Assembly (NCBI GenBank): GCA_949775045.1
Contig: OX459095.1
Span: forward strand, 25,173,278 to 25,237,277
Reading direction: 5' to 3'
Source of the DNA: Metridium senile
Lineage: Eukaryota > Cnidaria > Anthozoa > Actiniaria > Metridiidae
Length of the DNA stretch: 64,000 nt
The position numbers were made by a program, and so were the translations under genes. Shown piece by piece: positions 46,201 through 56,178 of this stretch; the stretch's first letter is position 1, and each line of letters starts with the position of its first letter. The notes below the pieces were generated by a model. It was not told the DNA's origin and did no database searches. It saw nothing but the letters and a program-made list of their open reading frames with translations.

Positions 46201-47510
46201 AAATAGACTTAAATCATCTAAAACAGGTCAATATGAGAAAAGTGAGATGACAAATGAATTGCAGAATTGATTTTTGATATCTAACCAGAATAAAATTTAC
46301 TTGATATACAACTGAAATAAGACCACTTCAACTATTGTAAGTGTAGTTATCTGATTGCCATTGTTATTATTATCACAACATGTTGGCATATCTACAAATA
46401 GTGTTTCTGCATAGTTATGTTTTATATCAGAATTAATAGAGTTAACTCTGTTTATATCAAGAATAATACAAATCAATATATCAATGACAAAATATATAAA
46501 TAAGTACTACATGTATCTACTATAAATATGAAGTGACTGTTCACTGGTTGCAATAATAGCATTTGGAATTGTAATTTTATATCAGTAAATTGGCTAAATT
46601 TTTCATTTTAAAATCTAACACACCAATACAAAAATACTAATTGACCCCTTGTTCATCATGTACATTATAGCCTGTGAAATTATAAACACCTCACATTTAA
46701 TAATAATTAGATTATTTTGAAAAGCCAAGGCAAATATAATAGCTTTATAATAGAGTTAAAATTACAGTGTAAAAGTTCATAATATCCACTACAGAATGCA
46801 TTGAAATCATTTTTATTACTGATAAGGCTATATTAATGTTTTACAATCATATATTCATGATATAAATGTGGGAATGATTTACAATAAGTTATAAACCTTA
46901 GTTTCAATCATATGTTGAGATTCCTTGCTTCAAACAACAGATCAGATACACTTCATTAAAATTTCAACGTCAGTAAAGTTTTACTTGCCTCAACAGCAGG
47001 AAAGAAGTACAGAATTCGAGAAGAAAGCTTTAATACAGCAATTCAATTCTGGTACTGAATTTATCGATAACAAACACTGCCTGTAATCGTCTCAAAATGC
47101 GCTTCACGAAAACCAAAACATACCTTCATACATTCCTCATAGTCCTAAATATGCATAAAATAAGTTATAGCAGTTCAAGGTGGAGTTAGAACACAATTTC
47201 CTAACGTTTTTTGAATGTTTTCATATCTACTCCGTTTACCCGCCATTTTGAATTCTTCCTGAGCCCGTTACAAAATGAGTCAGCTTTGTGTACTTTACTT
47301 TATGCGCAGAAAACACATTTCAAAAAGCTCCGAGCATCGTAGAAATTCCACCAATCACGAACGAGAACCCTAGGGTCAATGTACGTCGAAACTCGCGCAT
47401 GCGCGATTTTACTGGCCAATCAGCATCGGGCTGAGAGGGTCTCAAATCCGTTGTTACCAGAGGTAATGACGGGAGAGATGAACGACCGAGTTAGCCTGGG
47501 TACGAGAATG
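43240..47510. mobile_element. 4.3-kb Mutator-type element with 1.2-kb inverted arms
   Basis: The ends CATTCTCGTACTCAGGC and GCCTGGGTACGAGAATG are inverted. Each arm is 1,204 bp (43240-44443 and 46307-47510) with only scattered differences. A perfect 9-bp duplication GCCTCAGTA flanks it (43231-43239, 47511-47519). Long arms with a 9-bp duplication fit Mutator-like or foldback-type (Rehavkus-like) elements. No transposase is seen in the 1.86-kb spacer, which holds a SINE fragment near 45620-45770. Both arms hold an ATGGCGGGTAAACGG phrase. Confidence 0.85.
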
Positions 47511-47519
47511 GCCTCAGTA

Positions 47520-48282
47520 GAGTAGGGTACGAATGATTTTTTTCGGTCAGAAAATCGAAACTAAAACTCAAAAAACTTTTAAAAATCAATATACAACAAT
47601 ATTTACAACATGATATAACAAATATCGTCAATAAAATAAAATCAGTCTTGAAAATGTAAAGCATCAAATAAACTTTTTTTGATACGTCGAGGCTCCCCTC
47701 CCTCGAAATGATAATTGGTCAGTGCGGGTTTTACATTAGGCCAGGAAGACGGCCAACTTCACGACTTCAAAAGTTCATTGAATCTAACAGGTCAGGTACA
47801 CATTTACTAGCTTTAACCGGGCTTTAGAACAGTGAGTTGGGTTTTTCATGTAATGTCTTGATAGCGACGGTTTATGTCGAAACAAGTCGAATAAAAAAAA
47901 ATTCAACTAAATATCAATACAATTCAATAGATTAAACCTTTCAGTGTCATTTTCATTTACTATTTAATTAAGTGTCAAGCGATTTGGGTTAAAATTAAAC
48001 TAGTTAAGGCTATTTTAAATTCGCCTAACTCGCTTTGCCGGGAAGGTTGCAGCTTCGGAGAAGCTAAGACACGTGGCAACATTCTTTAAGGCTCATAAAT
48101 CCATTCTTTTTAAAAGTTTATAGAATTCTGATCCAAGAATGTTATTCTACGGTAATGTTTCCTTATCCATGCCTAATTTTACCGCTCAAATGCACTTCTT
48201 TCACCATTAAAATCAATTCATAAAACATAAATAGTTTGCAAATTCAAGCGTGCCAAGGCTCGTTCAGACTGATGATGAATAT
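47520..48282. other. Gene-free stretch
   Basis: AT-rich sequence without supported ORFs or delimitable repeats. Confidence 0.5.
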
Positions 48283-48469
48283 TAAGACCCCGTTTACACG
48301 GATCCGGATACTTTTGAAACCGCATCCTTTTTTATGCGAATCGAATCCAGTGAATCCGGTCACCGAAACCGCATACTTTTACTTGAATCCTCCGGATACG
48401 CAGATTCGTGTGGATGCAAATATTTCTATGCGGTTTCAGCCGGATCGGATTCGTGTAGACGAGGCCTAA
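48283..48469. mobile_element. 187-bp MITE-like repeat
   Basis: The left end TTAAGACCCCGTTTACACG and the complement of the right end, TTAGGCCTCGTCTACACG, match closely. The interior repeats ATCCGGATAC and AAACCGCAT. The target duplication is not clear. Confidence 0.6.
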
Positions 48470-48749
48470 GTTACTGTGAACCTTCGCGGGTACGGCCCAG
48501 CTTTCGTTAAAAAATTGTTTTCGCGTCGCGTCAAATAATATGTTATGACATTATACATCATTTTAAAGCTTAATAACAGTTTTTTTCTGTATAAAATTAA
48601 ACTGACCGCCTTTTGCTGAACTTTAATGCAATCGAAGAATTGAGATTTCCACAATCAGCCCTTTGTGACATCATTAAATAAAAAAGAATTTCGCTTCAAT
48701 AGACTGTTGAATCACGTTCGATTCGCATCATTTCACTTTCGATAGAAAC

Positions 48750-49400
48750 TAGGACTGTCCACAAGTTGCTCGGCAACTTTTGAGCAACTTTTCCGATTTC
48801 GAGCAACTTTTCCAATTTCGAGCAACTTTTCCAATTTCGAGCAAATTCATTCTTTTTTTTAATTTTTACATAAATTCAAACCAATTAACAAGCCCAATAA
48901 GAACAAAATATGTTTTTTTTACTCCAATGATTTAAATAATGTTTGGCTTTACAGTATTTGAATACACTTTGTGAAGCAGTGTTCTTCCTGTGGTAATTTG
49001 TAAATACGATCCAGGTGGTCAGCGGTTGTAAAATTAAAACAAACTTTTCTGAAAATATTCTAAATTTTTGTTAACACGTTATGTTATTAAAGCTGACGGA
49101 ATTCAATGCTTTGAAATCATCAAATTGATAAGAAACGTCAAAAATGTTCGAGCAACTTTTTAGCAACTTTCAGGTTTTTGAGCAACTTTTAAGCAACTTT
49201 TTGTTTTTTGGGGGGGGGGGGGCAACTTTTAACTTTTGAGCAATTTTTGGGGAAATTATGAGCAACTTTTTTTACTTTTTAGAGCAACTTGTGGATCAAT
49301 CAAATCAAATCAAATCAAATCATTTTATTCACACTAATTACAGAATTTTGTACATACATAAGTATTAAATATATTAATAGAAAAAAATTGGACAGCCCTA
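48750..49400. mobile_element. 651-bp hAT-type MITE
   Basis: The ends TAGGACTGTCCA and TTGGACAGCCCTA are inverted, and the 8-bp duplication ATAGAAAC flanks both sides (48742-48749, 49401-49408). An 8-bp duplication is the hAT signature. The interior is a degenerate array of GAGCAACTTTTC with an 11-G run, and a short foreign piece near 49295-49390 begins with repeated AATC/AAATC. Confidence 0.8.
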
Positions 49401-49470
49401 ATAGAAACCGCTAGTAATACCATGATCACCTCGGGTTCAAGAGGGACGTTATATCGCTAACATCCCTCTC

Positions 49471-49524
49471 CATGAATAGGAATGAGGGAAAATTAGAACT
49501 AATTTTCCCTCATTCCTATTCATG
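49471..49524. repeat. Perfect 25-bp-arm hairpin
   Basis: CATGAATAGGAATGAGGGAA (25 bp in all) is followed after GAAC by its exact complement. It is probably the remnant of a MITE. Confidence 0.8.
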
Positions 49525-49559
49525 AGGTATATAGTCCCTCATATATTACAATCACCGGG

Positions 49560-51350
49560 ACTATTCTAAGCACTAAGAATAAAAGCGAGTATTTACATAA
49601 CAATAGATATCCCATCATGCACCTTCTTGTATATATTAGTCCGTGTCTGTGTCTTTGTGTCACTCTCATCGACGACGCCGGCTAGCTAGTTAGCTCCTCG
49701 TTCTTAATTAGAAAACATATCGCAACGCGCGAGATGGCCGAGAATGATGTACGACATCCTGTGCATGGATGCCGGCCATGTGCCAGTTTAAGAAGTTGAA
49801 GCGTTTCCTGTCGCCCAAAAACCAACAGGCAGTTGCTCAAGTGGACGCTAACGTGGCCAATGTTGTTCCACCGCTTGAGGTATTCCAGTTTGCGCTTTCG
49901 TTACTTTCGCTTATTCCTCGCATTTCACAGTTTACGAGTTCTGAGCCTATAGTTGAGGTCTACCGTTCTTTTAATTTTACCTTCTAAGTTATCATATCAG
50001 TGTTAGGTCTACTTTATCCAGGTTTAATTTTTTCGCTGGTTGTGCAAATTTCTCCAAAACATGGAGTTTGTTCCTTCTCGTTTTCACACTCTATTGTGTC
50101 TAAGTGTTAACGCTTAACATACAAATATATAGTTTATATTTGACGTATGCAAATTTCCGTCAAAAAGCCTTAGTTGTTTTCCCTCGTTTTTCCTCCCTGA
50201 CGATTCCAAAAATGCTTGTCAATGTTCGAATGTTATGAGAATTATGCATCAAGTTATTCTTTTTTACAGTGGCAATGAGTTGAGGTCTAACGCTCAAGTT
50301 TTTTTTTTTTCAGTTTTAATAAGTTGAGCCAGGTAGAGGTCTACCGCTCTAGTTTTTATGTGGCAATGTGTTGAGCCAGGTAGAGGTCTACCGCTCAAGT
50401 TTCATGAATTTCCCGACATCCCTTTTGTTTCCTTTCCTGGTGGGATGGTTGTCAGCTTGAAACAGGAGGAAAATCTCTCCCCCCGGTCTATCTGGGTCAG
50501 GCTGCCATACTCTCCCCCAGGAGGTTCGGGTCATTTAACACAGAGTTTTTCGTTTTCTTTGTGCCTCATGCGCAAAATTATTTCAAAAGTTCAGATTACC
50601 GGGGCACAAAAAGACATTGCGAAATAAGCAGATTTGACGTTTATAATAATAACCATTTATTGCTGTATTTGTAACCCAGGTTTGTTTGCTGTTTTTTCTT
50701 TACAACCCTGAACATTTTCGACCGTTTGATTCGTATGAAAGAGTTAAGCTTAATTAGTCGAAAGTAAAGTAAATGGGTAACCATGGACCTGAACCCCCTG
50801 GAGACCATAGAGGGTATGGCAGCCCCACCTTGTGATTTTAACTTCGTCTATAAGATCGTCTATGGGTCCTTATCGCCGGATAATGTAGCTCTCAGTGCCT
50901 TTCCGCGACCCTAATAGCAACTGAACACTTTGCACGATTTATCCCCCGCCTTCCCTCCTCAAGGATAACCAAGGGATTCTTTCCTCTTATGTAACCGTTA
51001 AATTTAGTAAAAATAAACAACCGGCATCCTTTCTTGTGGTGGTGTTGAGCTTTGTAGAATGGGAGGTATCATCACTTTTGGGGGACCAAGATAAGGCAGG
51101 ATGAACTAATTAAAAAGTGATATAGCTATCCTCACCGGGTAAGGCGGGCTGACCCATTTTCATGCATTCCATATCTTAATATGAATGCTCGCGTGTATTG
51201 TTGGTGCGTGAATGTATTACTATTCTAAGCACTAAGAATAAAAGCGAGTATTTACATAACAATAGATATCCCATCATACACCTTCTTGTATATATTAGCC
51301 CGTGTCCGTGTCTTTGTGTCACTCTCATCGACGACGCCGGCTAGCTAGTT
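49560..51350. mobile_element. Possible miniature LTR-type element (132-bp direct terminal repeats)
   Basis: Direct repeats of 132 bp at 49560-49691 and 51219-51350 differ at about four positions, both starting ACTATTCTAAGCACTAAG and ending GGCTAGCTAGTT. The 1.5-kb interior has only short ORFs (for example 49769-49987) and a 60-bp tandem piece at about 50270-50405. Size and layout suggest a terminal-repeat element in miniature, but no primer-binding site or target duplication could be shown. A further direct repeat (CATTTTCATGCATTCCATAT at about 51157 and 51440) brackets the right copy. Confidence 0.45.
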
Positions 51351-51589
51351 GCGAGTACCCACCCTGGTACATGACGCGTTGCGAGTCCTTTTTCCCCGCA
51401 CGCGAGTATTCCGCTGTCCACTACCATGGACAGCTTCCCATTTTCATGCATTCCATATCTTAATATGAATGCTCCGTGTATTGTTGGTGCGTGAATGTAT
51501 TACTATCGTCGAAACAGGTACGCTGTTCCGGAATTTTACTTAATTTGTTATGGGGCCATACTTCATATCGCTGCACACTCCTACGCGTG

Positions 51590-51671
51590 TAGCCTGAGAA
51601 AACAGACGTTGTTTCGCTCCTCGTCCCCCCGCGAGGGGACGAGGAGCGAAACAACGTGTTTTCTCAGGCTA
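51590..51671. mobile_element. 82-bp near-perfect palindrome MITE
   Basis: Arms TAGCCTGAGAAAACA...CTCCTCGTCCCC fold on a 5-bp loop with only a small GAC bulge. The flanks CTACGCGTG (51581-51589) and CTACTCGTG (51672-51680) look like a 9-bp duplication with one change. Confidence 0.75.
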
Positions 51672-51938
51672 CTACTCGTGTGGGAGGCATTTTTGTCATT
51701 GTGCATGTGTATAAAACTGACATTGAGAATCAAAACAAATCAAATTATCAAGTTTAAAGTAACAAGGTGTTTATTTTATAATAGACCTCACATCAATCAC
51801 AACAATATTATCTTTCTTGATTTATTTATGAAAATTTATATTAAAATTTGACATTAATTAATGTCGCTCCTTGAAGAATCCCTCCCAAACTAAATCCCAT
51901 GCTCGTTTATTTCCTCGGTGATCATGGTATTACATGGT

Positions 51939-52047
51939 ATATTAGTGATTAAATGTCCCTCAGCCTCGGGAAGTTTAGTAAAAGTCCTGCGGCCTCGGGA
52001 CTTCCACTAAACTTCCCTCTGCTTCGGGGACATTTAATCACTAATAT
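51939..52047. mobile_element. ~109-bp hairpin repeat
   Basis: ATATTAGTGATTAAATGTCC and the complement GGACATTTAATCACTAATAT bracket a second inverted pair (GGGAAGTTTAGT). It is probably a MITE. A pair of inverted TACCATGATCACC sequences occurs at about 49417 and 51918, hinting at a larger old element. Confidence 0.55.
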
Positions 52048-52385
52048 CCCTCAGTGCCATGGTATTCTTATGATAATACTAGATCCGGACCAATAATATC
52101 GACATGCTGTAAAATCTGGACCCGGACTCGGACACGGACCCGGACCCGGACCCAAACCCAAAATTAAGAAATCAGTTGAAAAAAAACCCACCATTATTTT
52201 TATTATTGCTTACCATATTTAGAGGTCGTCCAAGTAAATTGAAAACGGAAGGCACTAGCATGGGTGGCATGTAACAAGCTCAATAAGATATGGCACTCTA
52301 GCCTGGCCAATGAGAACAAGCTATACCTGTTCATCACTCTGATTGAGCCGATACTGCTCTACGGTTCTGCGAGAGGTGGACATTA

Positions 52386-52807
52386 CAGCCAAACCTACAG
52401 AAGCGTTCCTATCGAGGTTGGAAGGCTCGATTTATTTTTCCAAACTTGATTTTAAATTTGGTTTGAAATTTGCATAAATGAATCGAATCTTGTTAGTTTC
52501 AAATTGCAGACTTCAACCGTCAACCGATAATGGTCCCGAAATCACGATCTGTGGTCAATAACTGATAATGCTATTGTAATAGAATACTTTAGTAAGTATT
52601 TATAACAATATTTCTGTAAGCAGACCAGGTTTAGGAAGTTTCTGTTGTCCAAAAAAACATTGAAAGTAATGTTTTGATTTGAGGCGGTTTTTGAAACTTA
52701 CAAGTTTCGATTCATTTATGCAAATTTCAAAACAAATTTCAAATCAAGTTCGGAAGAATAAATCGAGCCTTCCAACCTCGATAGGAACGCTTCTGTAGGT
52801 TTGGCTG
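52386..52807. mobile_element. 422-bp MITE with TA target duplication, inside the LINE remnant
   Basis: The inverted ends CAGCCAAACCTACAGAAGCG extend to about 60 bp (through CGAGGTTGGAAGGCTCGATT), with a further related pair inside. TA flanks both sides (52384-52385, 52808-52809). It is a Tc1/mariner-type non-autonomous element. Confidence 0.85.
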
Positions 52808-52983
52808 TAACCATTCAACAGCAACAGCGGCTGGATGGGACGTATACCAACTTACTCACACGTATCCAAAACATCCATTGGTCGCAGCATGCAACACGTG
52901 AGCAAATATATGGTAAACTCCCCCCAGTCTCTCAGAAGCTGACAGCGCGGTCTCCAGTTTGCCGGCCACTGCCAACGAGCTAA

Positions 52984-53208
52984 GGGGTGGACCATTTGAC
53001 TTTTGAGGGGGGGGGGGGTGGATGATTTTGTCCGTGCAGGAAATTTTTTTAGCCCGCTGGCATTCGCACAGAATTTTTTTTAAAGAAAAGCAAAGATTTC
53101 AGTGGCAATTTTGGCTTGCAGGAATTTTTTTTCGGCCCTCCGGGCCCTGCAGGAAATTTTTTTTCAAAATCATCCACCCCCCCACTCAAAAGTTAAATGG
53201 TCCACCCC
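52984..53208. mobile_element. 225-bp MITE with TAA target duplication, inside the LINE remnant
   Basis: The inverted ends GGGGTGGACCATTTGACTTT and GTTAAATGGTCCACCCC continue through a G/C run and GTGGATGATTTTG. TAA flanks both sides (52981-52983, 53209-53211). This fits PIF/Harbinger. The interior repeats GCAGGAATTTTTT. Confidence 0.85.
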
Positions 53209-53405
53209 TAATGGCTAGAATATTCAATCACTCCTCCTGTGGAAACCACGCGGCCCCGTCCATTCAAGGAAAATGACATTTCCAGACGTTATAGCAAGGG
53301 AATCGGGAGTTGTCAGGGCGGACATTGCTGGCGCAATGTTGGACCAGAGGGTGTGGGGCGAAGTGGTTCTGAGCATCTCGACCGGAAGGGCCGAAAGATG
53401 ATGAT

Positions 53406-54242
53406 GATGAAAACGGAAGAAATAGTAGTGGGAAAAACAACTGCCCAGCATGATTCATGGCCATTAATTCTTGTCACAATTCTATTAACACATGATCAAA
53501 AATGCTAGATATCATCTTTGCATAAGCCAGTTGGCCCGTTAATAATAGTAATAATAGTCACAAGAACCAAGAACTGAACTTTAGTGTATTTAGTTATAAT
53601 GGCAAAGAATTTAAGAATCGTCAGTTACCTATTAATTATGTATTCATTCATTGATTTATTCATTCATTCACCCATAACGTTTTTGTTTGTTTGTTTGTAT
53701 ATTTATTAATTCATTGGAATAAATTCGTTCCTTCTTTTATTTTATAGAGTGATATATAGACGAATAATATACATGAATAAACAATCGTAAAAAATGTAAA
53801 CAAGACAATGTAACAAAGTCAGGGTGAATTAGAAGTAAAAACAACAAATACATGTTTGGAATTTAAATTTACATTGAATTTATACATTTTTGTAATTTAT
53901 TTATTTATGATTGTAATTATTTTATTCATACATTTTTTAATATATTTTAAAGTCCGAGTCCGGGTTCAGGTCCTGGTTTTTCAACATGCCAATAACATCA
54001 CGAGATTGAAATAGGAGCTAGATATATGACGAAAGGTCAACGAGAATGGAATATATATTACAAAGCAAGCAAATAAGCTTTGGTAACTATAAATACACGG
54101 AAATTACAAGAGAATACAAACGCGAACGATACTCTGCTGCCCATGGTTCGAGAAGCCGAGCACTTGAAGCCTGAGTGCCGAAAGTGATGGCCAACAATCG
54201 CTTTGCGCTGTGATCTTGCTCTGTTTAATAGATTTTAGCAAG
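53406..54242. other. Spacer before the 591-codon ORF
   Basis: No gene seen. A sequence near 53950-53990 (AAGTCCGAGTCCGGGTTCAG) is an inverted match to 52130-52150, so an older element may enclose the LINE remnant. Simple ATTC-rich patches occur near 53640-53700. Confidence 0.4.
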
Positions 54243-56018
54243 ATGGCCGATGACGTTGATGTTTTACAAAGTGTTTCAAGATCTGAGACGATCATAAATC
54301 ATTTTCCTATGGGACCTGTTGATCGGTTGATGGCAGAGAGGAAAGACACTGAAGAATACCATGGGTTTGAGAGAGAGGTTGAGTCCATGAAATTGAAGGG
54401 ATGTAGTGATGCCAAAGTAGCTGTAGCCATAGTCGAAAAATGGTTACTTCCTCATGGGCATTATGAGAAGGGACGACATTTGGAAGAGATTCGTGTTGTG
54501 TCAGGATGTGAAGGAGCTGGCCTAACAAAAGATACGCCATACTTGACGCCAGAATTCTGGGATAAGAAACTCAAAAGTAACTTCTATACTGCCCAATTCT
54601 GGGACGAACTCTTTTTAGAAAGTCGACAGGACCCATTTACAAATATATCAGAATTTATACCCGACAATGGAATCGAACGCATGGTATTGTATTTTTTGCG
54701 CGAGTGGAGGAGCAAAATATATTCCTATATTACTGACGATGAAGTCCCCGAAGAATTCAGACTGGCTGTATTAAGAAAGCAACTTGAGAACTTTACGTTC
54801 ATTTACAGAAAAACTTCTTTTGGCAGCACTTGGAAAATGAACAGTGAGCCCAATGAATTGTTATTGAATGCCTTAGAGGCTGGCGGAAGTGTCGTTCTTC
54901 CTGAACTAGATTTACAAGGAAGACAAGTTACCGTCACAGCAGACCATTTAATACCTAAAAGTGCTGGAGAAGGACCCACCCCAGATGATACAGATAGGAA
55001 AATATACCGATATATTGTAAGGTATGCTAAACAACAATTGGGGCACGATAAGGTCCATGATTCTTGGTCAATGGTTAGAGCGAGCTTTAAAAGTGAGAAA
55101 GGTGTTGATGTAAGATGTTATGCTTTTTCTGGTCACAAAGATTCTGGTAAAGACTTGCATAGAATGCCTCAACAATGGTTCAAAGAAAAAAGTAGTCCTG
55201 ATGCTTTTGGTGATCAAATGGAAGTCAATGTTAGTAATGTTGACTGCCAACAATTGGGTCAGAATATGGTCTTGGCTGTCTTCAGAGCTTTGAAGAGTCA
55301 AATCGAAGAAGATCTTAAGCAACTGACAAGATATATAACCTTTGAAGAACGGAAGTCAGAAGATGCATTTATGTTACAGGAACGCAAAGATATGTCAGCA
55401 TTAGACTATCGGATGTATCATAATTTGGTTATGAAAGAGATAAATAACTATGACGATAGTTTATCTGGAGCTATCACAAACATTGTTGAGAATAAAATGA
55501 AAGTAGATTCAAAATATTCAAAAACACTCATAGATAACATATTATTTTTGGTGAGGGTGGGACTTGATAATAAGTCATTTAGTCCCCCCATAAATGAACT
55601 TAAAAAATGTTTACAATGTAATTGTAATATGGACCCAAAAAAAGCTGAAGAAATCTTAGCTATCTTTGTTAAGATTTCAGAAAAGCATACTGGCAAATTG
55701 AAAGGTGTTCTTGATGGGTTACCAAATACATTTCTAAATCAATTTGAAGAGTTGCTTAAGACATCTAAATGTGGAGAGGATAATGTAATTGCCTTGGTGC
55801 TTCAGAAGGTGTTTTCACAATATGTGAACAGCAGTTTTCTTAAAGCAAATGTCCAATTTGTAAGTTTGGATTCAAACCATATGAAGGGAAAGACCTTCTG
55901 TGTTGTTTGTGTTTGTAAAGCGAACTTTTATTCTATATTGCCTATTTTTCTTAGATTCATTGGGCATACAGGCAATGACTTTGACAAAATTGCAACACTT
56001 GTTAACAAACTGAATTAA
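54243..56018 (+). CDS. Intronless 591-codon ORF, family not recognised
   Basis: The ATG at 54243 sits in AAGATGG, a good context; an upstream in-frame ATG at 54210 is less likely. The 591-residue protein is hydrophilic and mostly helical in appearance, without signal peptide or convincing membrane spans. Recognisable patches are VVLPELDLQGRQVTVTADHL (about residues 217-236), a Lys/Glu-rich middle, a CLQCNCNMDP cluster near 459-468 and a hydrophobic C-terminal patch (TFCVVCVCKANFYSILPIFL). No motif gave me a family. The stop TAA overlaps the TTAA at 56015-56018 where the next transposon is inserted; the same stop would exist without the insertion. Lack of introns could mean a retrocopy, a mobile-element gene or a lineage-specific gene. 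Confidence 0.7.
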   Translation: MADDVDVLQSVSRSETIINHFPMGPVDRLMAERKDTEEYHGFEREVESMKLKGCSDAKVAVAIVEKWLLPHGHYEKGRHLEEIRVVSGCEGAGLTKDTPYLTPEFWDKKLKSNFYTAQFWDELFLESRQDPFTNISEFIPDNGIERMVLYFLREWRSKIYSYITDDEVPEEFRLAVLRKQLENFTFIYRKTSFGSTWKMNSEPNELLLNALEAGGSVVLPELDLQGRQVTVTADHLIPKSAGEGPTPDDTDRKIYRYIVRYAKQQLGHDKVHDSWSMVRASFKSEKGVDVRCYAFSGHKDSGKDLHRMPQQWFKEKSSPDAFGDQMEVNVSNVDCQQLGQNMVLAVFRALKSQIEEDLKQLTRYITFEERKSEDAFMLQERKDMSALDYRMYHNLVMKEINNYDDSLSGAITNIVENKMKVDSKYSKTLIDNILFLVRVGLDNKSFSPPINELKKCLQCNCNMDPKKAEEILAIFVKISEKHTGKLKGVLDGLPNTFLNQFEELLKTSKCGEDNVIALVLQKVFSQYVNSSFLKANVQFVSLDSNHMKGKTFCVVCVCKANFYSILPIFLRFIGHTGNDFDKIATLVNKLN

Positions 56019-56178
56019 GGCTGGTGCATAGTGTTGTCAGCGCGCACCTTGTTCTGCGCATGTGATGTAATAAGCACAGCAAGCCCGCGCCAGCAATTTG
56101 CAAAATAAAAACAAACATTGAAACAGTATGCGTGATCATGGTTGAATTGTGCCGGTGTGATTTACTGAACTTTTTATC

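Larger units (their letters stand above)
52215..53405 (+). pseudogene. 3' end of a LINE reverse transcriptase, split by two MITEs
   Basis: Decayed coding blocks read ALAWVACNKLNKIW...LIEPILLYGS, then after the first insertion QQQQRLDGTYTNLLTRIQNI, and after the second FPDVIARESGVVRADIAGAM and QRVWGEVVLS. These are the thumb and C-terminal tail of a non-LTR retrotransposon polymerase; the clade is not resolved. Removing the first MITE restores TGG ACA TTA ACC, that is WTLT, the phrase expected after LLYGSE. Frame changes occur elsewhere, so the copy is dead. The 5' part is missing. Confidence 0.75.

Noticed and set aside
49417..51933. Larger element bounded by inverted TACCATGATCACC
   Set aside because: Only 13 bp match and no target duplication is clear.
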